Below are positions 59,590 to 64,000 of a stretch of DNA of 64,000 nucleotides, in pieces. The translations under genes were made by a program, and so were the position numbers. Origin of the DNA: Todiramphus chloris collaris (Eukaryota; Chordata; Aves; Coraciiformes; Alcedinidae). The number at the start of each line of letters is the position of its first letter. The stretch's first letter is position 1. The DNA lies in the NCBI GenBank assembly GCA_025345505.1, contig JANVCC010000011.1, positions 7,805,636 through 7,869,635 of the forward strand. The letters are read 5' to 3'. The notes beneath the pieces were generated by a model. The model had not been told where the DNA came from. It made no database searches and saw only the letters and a program-made list of their open reading frames with translations.

Positions 59590-59810
59590 GGAGGGGATGG
59601 AATGGAAATAGGTCTGCCGGGTAGCGGCGCCCCGCCGTGCGGGCCAGCTCTGACTGGCGGCTGCGGGCAGCGGGCAGCGGGCAGCGGGCAGCGGGCAGCG
59701 GCGGGGCGGGCAGCGGCGGGGAGGGCAACGAGCAGCGGCGGGCAGGGAGCTGTCCCTGGTGCTGTGCACCACTCGCCGCCAGCGTTCGGCTCCCGGGGAG
59801 GTGTATAGGA
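59590..59810. promoter_or_regulatory. CpG-rich block A, likely part of GRM5 promoter region
   Basis: GC content and CpG density rise abruptly here against AT-rich flanks (GGCGCCCCGCCGTGCGGGCC, then GC-rich tandem repeats). It lies about 7 kb upstream of the GRM5 start codon in minus-strand terms, where mammals have a non-coding first exon. Reading-frame openness on both strands here comes from GC-rich composition; the Pro/Ala/Arg-rich frames are not credible proteins. Promoter assignment is inference from composition and position. Confidence 0.5.
59663..59697 (+). repeat. (GCGGGCA)5 minisatellite
   Basis: Five perfect copies of GCGGGCA, followed by related GCGGCGGGGCGGGCAGCGGC and GCAGCGGCGGGCAGG imperfect units to about 59750. 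Each unit has a CpG and a GC-box-like GGGC core. Confidence 0.95.
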
Positions 59811-59860
59811 AGAAAAAAAAACCCGAAACCCAACCAAACAAAAAAAAAGCATCCCTACCG

Positions 59861-59892
59861 AAACAAACAAACAAACAAACAAACAAAAAAAA
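59861..59892 (+). repeat. (AAAC)n microsatellite
   Basis: Six copies of AAAC followed by a run of As, embedded in a wider A/C-rich stretch from 59812 to 59935. Confidence 0.93.
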
Positions 59893-60224
59893 ACCCAAAC
59901 CACAATACAAAAAAGCCCCAACCTAAAAATCAACCAGTGGTAAAAAATGCCATGGTGGTCACGTTGGCCATGCAGATCAAATTTTTTTACAAATACATTA
60001 AATACACAGAGCTGGGTCTTACATGAAACTGTTGGACAAGGTTAACTGCCAGCATAGCTACCTGTGCTGCTACAACTAAGTGGCCATCCATACAGACATA
60101 TTCGTGTGCACACATACTGGTTCTTAGGTCTCTGTCTCCCTGCTCGACTAGTGGTATTGCTGTCTCTCTCAATGTTTAATGAATCATTTTTGCACACAGA
60201 GATGTTATCTCTGATTATTAAATA

Positions 60225-60325
60225 AAGAACAGACGGGACTCGCCAAGCAGAGCCAAAGTGATTTGTCCCAAGGTCACACAGAAAAAGTCTATTGCTGAGC
60301 TAAGCCTGGCTGTCTCTGGAAAACA
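60225..60325 (-). mobile_element. MIR-like CORE-SINE fragment next to CpG island
   Basis: AAAGTGATTTGTCCCAAGGT, CACACAG and then AGTCTATTGCTGAGCTAAGC, CTGGCTGTCTC match the reverse complement of the MIR core (CTGTGTGACCTTGGGCAAGT...). The conserved 25-bp core (60255-60281) is much better kept than its flanks. It lies between the two GC-rich blocks upstream of GRM5. Confidence 0.6.
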
Positions 60326-61271
60326 AATACATCCCTGTTTCCATTATCCCTTCCTGGCAAGACAAATCCCCACTGGTGAACGGAAGGACTATATCACACA
60401 CACCACCAAGCCCAGGTATTGCAGTACTCCGCTACCCCCCAAGCCCTACACATATCCTGCACCTAGGAAGGGATCAGTGCCTGCTGCCCTCCAGTGCCCT
60501 GACCCGCTGATGCCCCAGCATCCCCTGGAAGACCACCCCACCAGTTTTCTCACTGACCCCCCAAGAGCCATGCTTGTCCCCCAGCAACCAGGACACAGAG
60601 TAAAAGCAGGAGGGAAGAAGGGAGGGAGGGGAGATTTCCTCCTACATCCACAGGGTTTCTGTGTGCAACCCAGGGCACACAAATCCTCTCTTGAATCCCA
60701 AAGCATTACCTTGTCTGTGGTAGCAATTGCTTCTTTCCTTCGGTGGTGTCAAAGTGGTCCTTTTGGTGGCAATAATCAAGATGGGTAGGGGTAGGCACCT
60801 CCTATTTTCAGCCACGGCAGAGATAGCATTCCTTGCACAGACCTTCTGGAGCTGAATAATCCTCAAATGCCTCTGCAAAGATCACCAGCAGGTGAGCCTC
60901 ACTCGGCTAGCATTGTCACTCCTCCACCTATGGGCACATCCTGTTTTCTTCTGATCACATTCAAATGCTGAGGACCGAGTACCCTACCCCCGCGAATGCA
61001 TGCACATACACACACGCCTTGCAACACACTGTTCTCTCAGCATCGCCCAAATCTCATTTGCAAGAGGCGTGAATGGTCCCTGGATTTAAGGGGGGAGGGC
61101 GGGGGTGAAGGCGTAAGGAGGATGAATAAATAAACAAACGATGAAACAACAGCTTGTTCTTTGCTCTCTACCACCACAGCCTTGGTCTTTCTAAGTAGTT
61201 GGTGCATCTTGACCCACCTGCCTAAATACCTCCGTCCCTCCTCACATATGCACGGCACCCACCTCTCTGCA

Positions 61272-61279
61272 TTTATAAG
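61272..61279 (+). promoter_or_regulatory. TATA-like box next to CpG island
   Basis: TTTATAAG sits at the left edge of the CpG island, oriented on the plus strand, that is, away from GRM5. It could mark a divergent transcript, but such octamers are frequent by chance. No supporting gene is seen downstream. Confidence 0.15.
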
Positions 61280-61424
61280 GGGCTAACCCTCCATTCTGCC
61301 CTGCGAGGGAATCTCTCCAGATTGTCTGAAGGTTGCCAAGTACCACTATAAACCGACACCTCCCTCCCGCACTACCTCCAGCAATGAAGAACACGGCGAT
61401 CGGTTCAGAACAGCATCATTCGAA

Positions 61425-61450
61425 GGGGGAGGGGGGGGGGGGGGGGGGGG
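61425..61450 (+). repeat. G5-A-G20 tract at CpG-island edge
   Basis: GGGGGA followed by twenty Gs, then AAGGG and a purine-rich stretch to about 61475. It can form G-quadruplex and is polypurine on the plus strand, so C-rich on the GRM5 sense strand. Confidence 0.95.
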
Positions 61451-61479
61451 AAGGGAAAAAAAGGGAAAAAAAAAAGCAG

Positions 61480-62670
61480 CGCGATAACTGCTTCGGTGAG
61501 CGTCTGTTTAAAAACGAGTCGCGAAGAGTTTACCCGTGAGGTCCCGGTTGCATTTTGCGAACCGGGTCCGCCAAAGTTTGCCCTTCCCCCCCCCGGGGCC
61601 GCGCTGCAAAGCGTCCCGGGTGCTCCACTGCCGCACCTGCCGGTCCGCGCTTGGGGGCCGAGGGGGCCTTTTGCACCGGGAGAGCACCGGGCTTCAGCGC
61701 AACTTTTTAGTGCCACCAAGTGGCACAGATCCCTCTAGGAAATCAGGCATCCTGCCAGCCCTGGGCTCTGCCTGCTGCTCCCTGGCAAGAGGAGAGAGGG
61801 GGATGCGCAAGCAGCGACCACCCACCCTATATACATATGTAGAGGCAGAGATATCAAGCAGAGAGGAGGGACTGTTTGCTAATCGAAGGACAGGTTACCC
61901 TCTCCAGCCCTTCCCTTGGCGTCAGGGCGACAGCATCAGACACAGCGAGAGGATAAGCGATGCTCCTGCCAAGGGCAGCCCGAGCTGCCAGCTCTGCCGG
62001 AGGGATGTGCCCCTGCTCCTCTTCCCGCAGGCTGTCAACGGCCTGCGCCCTTCCCCGCTCCTTCCCACGGCAGGTGTCAACTGCAGCCGTCCCCGCTTCC
62101 CACCCAACTCACTCCCCTCTCACCCCCCCCCGAGGGTCCCTGGACCCACAGGCGCTGCAGTTCCCTGCCAGTCCCCTGGATCCGCAGCCAGCAGCCCTGG
62201 ACCATTTCTACAGACCGCGTGGGCAGGCTTCTTATTTGCCTACCTTCTACCCCCAAACTCGGTACCCTCTAGTCCTTCTACTTCCCCACTCTCCTACAAA
62301 CCCCACAGCACCTCTCTCCTGCTAACTACCCGCTCCCCACAGATCTACCTTTCCTCGGTTAACCCTTCCCTCTCGAAGCCAGCCGAGGCTTTACCTTCTC
62401 CTCCGGCATCCCCGCATCCTCCCAGAGCTTCCCCCCCTCCCTCTCTCCTCCCTGTCACGGCTCAGCCCTACACACCCCAGATGCTGCTCTCATTCACTCT
62501 CAGCCGTCCTGCTCCTCTCCCGCCGGCTGCACTGCTCCGTTCTCTCCTTTGCCCGGGGTGGGCAGAGATCCCTGTCACCGGGCCAGGCACGACAGATCTG
62601 AGCGTGAAGAGGGGTGGGGATGGGGGCTTTGGGGAGTGGGTATTCGTGTGCTGGTGGGAGGGGTCCTAGA
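61480..62670. promoter_or_regulatory. GRM5: CpG island, probable GRM5 promoter and non-coding first exon
   Basis: The densest CpG region in the window. The stretch 61490-61720 is packed with CG dinucleotides (for example GCGCGATAAC, GTCGCGAAG, CCGGTCCGCGC), followed by C-rich sequence to about 62660. It is 9-10 kb upstream of the GRM5 ATG and is the best candidate for the start site. Minus-strand donors that could end a non-coding first exon are GAGAAG|GTAAAG (about 62388), GGCAG|GTGCGG (about 61635), ACAAG|GTAATG (about 60711) and CACAG|GTAGCT (about 60060). I cannot choose among them. A proline/serine-rich plus-strand frame of 377 codons spans 61536-62669 and is judged compositional. Confidence 0.55.
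61710..61726. promoter_or_regulatory. CTCF-like palindromic site in CpG island
   Basis: GTGCCAC-CAA-GTGGCAC is a perfect 7-bp inverted repeat with a 3-bp spacer. The inner CCACCAAGTGGCA matches the CTCF core (CCASYAGRKGGC) except at one position. Such sites are common at CpG-island promoters. Binding is inferred only. Confidence 0.3.
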
Positions 62671-62713
62671 CAGCCTAAGCCCTGACAAACTCAACACCTC
62701 TCCACACTTACTG

Positions 62714-62737
62714 CAGCAGCAGCAGCAACAACAAACA
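62714..62737 (+). repeat. Short (CAG)4(CAA)n repeat
   Basis: Four CAG then CAA units just right of the CpG island. It would read polyglutamine in one frame, but no gene supports that. Confidence 0.85.
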
Positions 62738-62787
62738 ATAAGGAACCATCATTACACACCAGAAAACATCTCTTTATTCAGAGCTAG

Positions 62788-62836
62788 ACTTAATAAATAA
62801 ATACATAAAGTAAAATAAAATAAATAAATAATAAAG
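62788..62836 (+). repeat. (AAAT)n-type repeat
   Basis: Interrupted AAATA/TAAA units marking the right border of the GC-rich region. Confidence 0.85.
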
Positions 62837-64000
62837 CAAAATGCCATTTAAGTAAGAGCTGATCTGGCATTTAAAAGGTTGCTGGGTCTGACCATTTACC
62901 AGGCTGTGTTTGCAGGGGAGGATTAGCTCGTGCATCCATTTTCGAGAATTAACCGCCCTTCTCCGCTGTTGTTCTGCAGCTTGGCACTCCCCTGCTGGTT
63001 CCCCCCGCTTTGGGTTACTGCTTAAAATATTATCTTTTTTTTTTTTTTAAACAACTACTGAATGACCCAAATCCTTGACACTATTTGATGTGGCTCCCTG
63101 AGTGTGACTGCTTTGCCACATCCAACCTGCGTTGTGTCCTTCTCCACACCTCTGCCCATCTGAGGTAACTTTCATAAAGTTGTTGGGGAACAGACGAAAA
63201 AGGACAGTCTTGCTATGACTCCATCCAGGCTCCTAATCCCCTCTGATCCCCTTACTGCTGCTTATCTTCTACCATATTACCAGCTTTACTATTCCTTTTG
63301 TCACAATGCGTGAAGGATAGAGATCCTGTATGTCCTTACCAGGTGTTGAGCCTCATCTCTTCCACCTTCACATCTTCAGTCAGTCCCAGCTTGAAACTGG
63401 GTGGAAGCCCATCATCTGGCACCTGATTCACATCCTTCTCCAGCTCTCCTGGCTCCTCCAGTCCCTAAAGCCCTGGCAGAGGCCAGTTCTTAAAGCAGAG
63501 GGCACTGTGACTGTGTGTTTGTCTCTGTTTGCTTGTCTATTCATCTCCAAGTTCCTCTCTGTGCTGGTGTTTGAAGGGATGGAGGTAGGTTACATAAGAG
63601 GGGAGAGGCCACTAGTTACCAACATCTTCCCTACTAATGTCACTGCTCTGGTGGGGTGATCAGTAAGGAGCATCCTTTCTCTTCCTCCTCACACCCTCAC
63701 TCCTCTCAGACACTGTCTTCCCCATTAACCATGAGCTGTGAAATTGCTAGAAGGTCAGGAGGCTGGAAACAGAGTAAAAAAGAGGACATACATTTGTAGA
63801 GAAAGTGCAGATTGGAAGAAGGAGGGGAGAGATGTGTCTGTAGAAGGAAAGGAAAAGTGGTATTACTGTGCACAGCATCCCTGTATGGAAACAATGTCAG
63901 AGGGATCTGGGGAGATAGAAGGGGGTGCTATTGCTTTACTGGGTTGTCACAGCAGCATTCTGACTTCCCCAGGGACTGCGCATGGGATGAGGGAGTCAGA
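62837..64000. other. Upstream flank, no recognisable feature
   Basis: Mixed-composition sequence right of the CpG island. The frame 63330-63659 (109 codons) shows no family motif. In mammals the neighbour in this direction is TYR, but no tyrosinase sequence is seen. Confidence 0.5.

Larger units (their letters stand above)
59811..61424. other. Moderately GC-rich spacer between CpG blocks
   Basis: Holds the AAAC repeat, the MIR-like element and, at 60258-60788, a 176-codon Pro/Ser-rich plus-strand frame with no recognisable domain, most likely compositional. Part could be 5' UTR exon or intron of GRM5. Confidence 0.4.

Noticed and set aside
59464..60026. Several overlapping frames over the heptamer and AAAC repeats
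   Set aside because: Ala/Pro/Arg and Lys/Asn/Thr runs are translations of simple repeats.
60258..60788. 176-codon plus-strand open frame
   Set aside because: Starts inside the MIR-like element, has no family motif and no splice or Kozak support.
61536..62669. 377-codon plus-strand open frame in the CpG island
   Set aside because: Dominated by Pro, Ser, Leu and Arg with no domain, and overlapped by other open frames. C-rich DNA lacks stop codons, so this is expected by composition.

Overview
This is an AT-rich stretch of vertebrate nuclear DNA, almost certainly from a bird. Most transposable elements I can recognise are CR1 LINE fragments with the typical avian 3' tail (ATTCTATG-type octamers). 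There is also one solo LTR of an ERVL-like family that is common in neoavian birds. The one securely coding segment, on the minus strand at 51996-52674, is the first coding exon of the metabotropic glutamate receptor gene GRM5. It carries the start codon, signal peptide and first part of the glutamate-binding domain, and ends in a clean GT splice donor.

Layout. Positions 1-51995 are GRM5 intron. I found no second coding exon, and in mammals this intron is also very long. It holds dispersed CR1 pieces on both strands (main ones near 1.7, 6.3-7.1, 10.9, 12.7, 13.2-13.7, 18.6-18.9, 25.8-26.0 and 31.0 kb), the solo LTR at 39783-40331 with a perfect 5-bp target-site duplication, a MIR-like SINE near 30.8 kb, several microsatellites, and one assembly gap of ten Ns inside a pentanucleotide pyrimidine tract near 5.8 kb. 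On the opposite (+) strand, 49310-49509 looks like an exon of another gene: a good polypyrimidine tract and AG acceptor, then about 66 protein-like codons I could not assign. It is the best candidate here for something undescribed.

Upstream of the start codon, 52675-52727 is a possible 5' leader containing a six-codon upstream ORF. Positions 52728 to about 59600 look like intron or 5' flank. From 59.6 to 62.7 kb GC and CpG content rise sharply, with short GC repeats, a G20 tract and CTCF-like sites. This is probably the GRM5 CpG-island promoter and non-coding first exon, about 7-10 kb upstream of the coding exon. Beyond 62.7 kb the sequence returns to bulk composition. In mammals TYR lies upstream of GRM5 and CTSC downstream; neither is seen here.

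I see no prokaryotic-type operon, CRISPR array, rRNA or tRNA gene. Apart from GRM5, the possible 49.3-kb exon and CR1 coding remnants, the open frames in this window look like chance frames in AT-rich, GC-rich or simple-repeat DNA.
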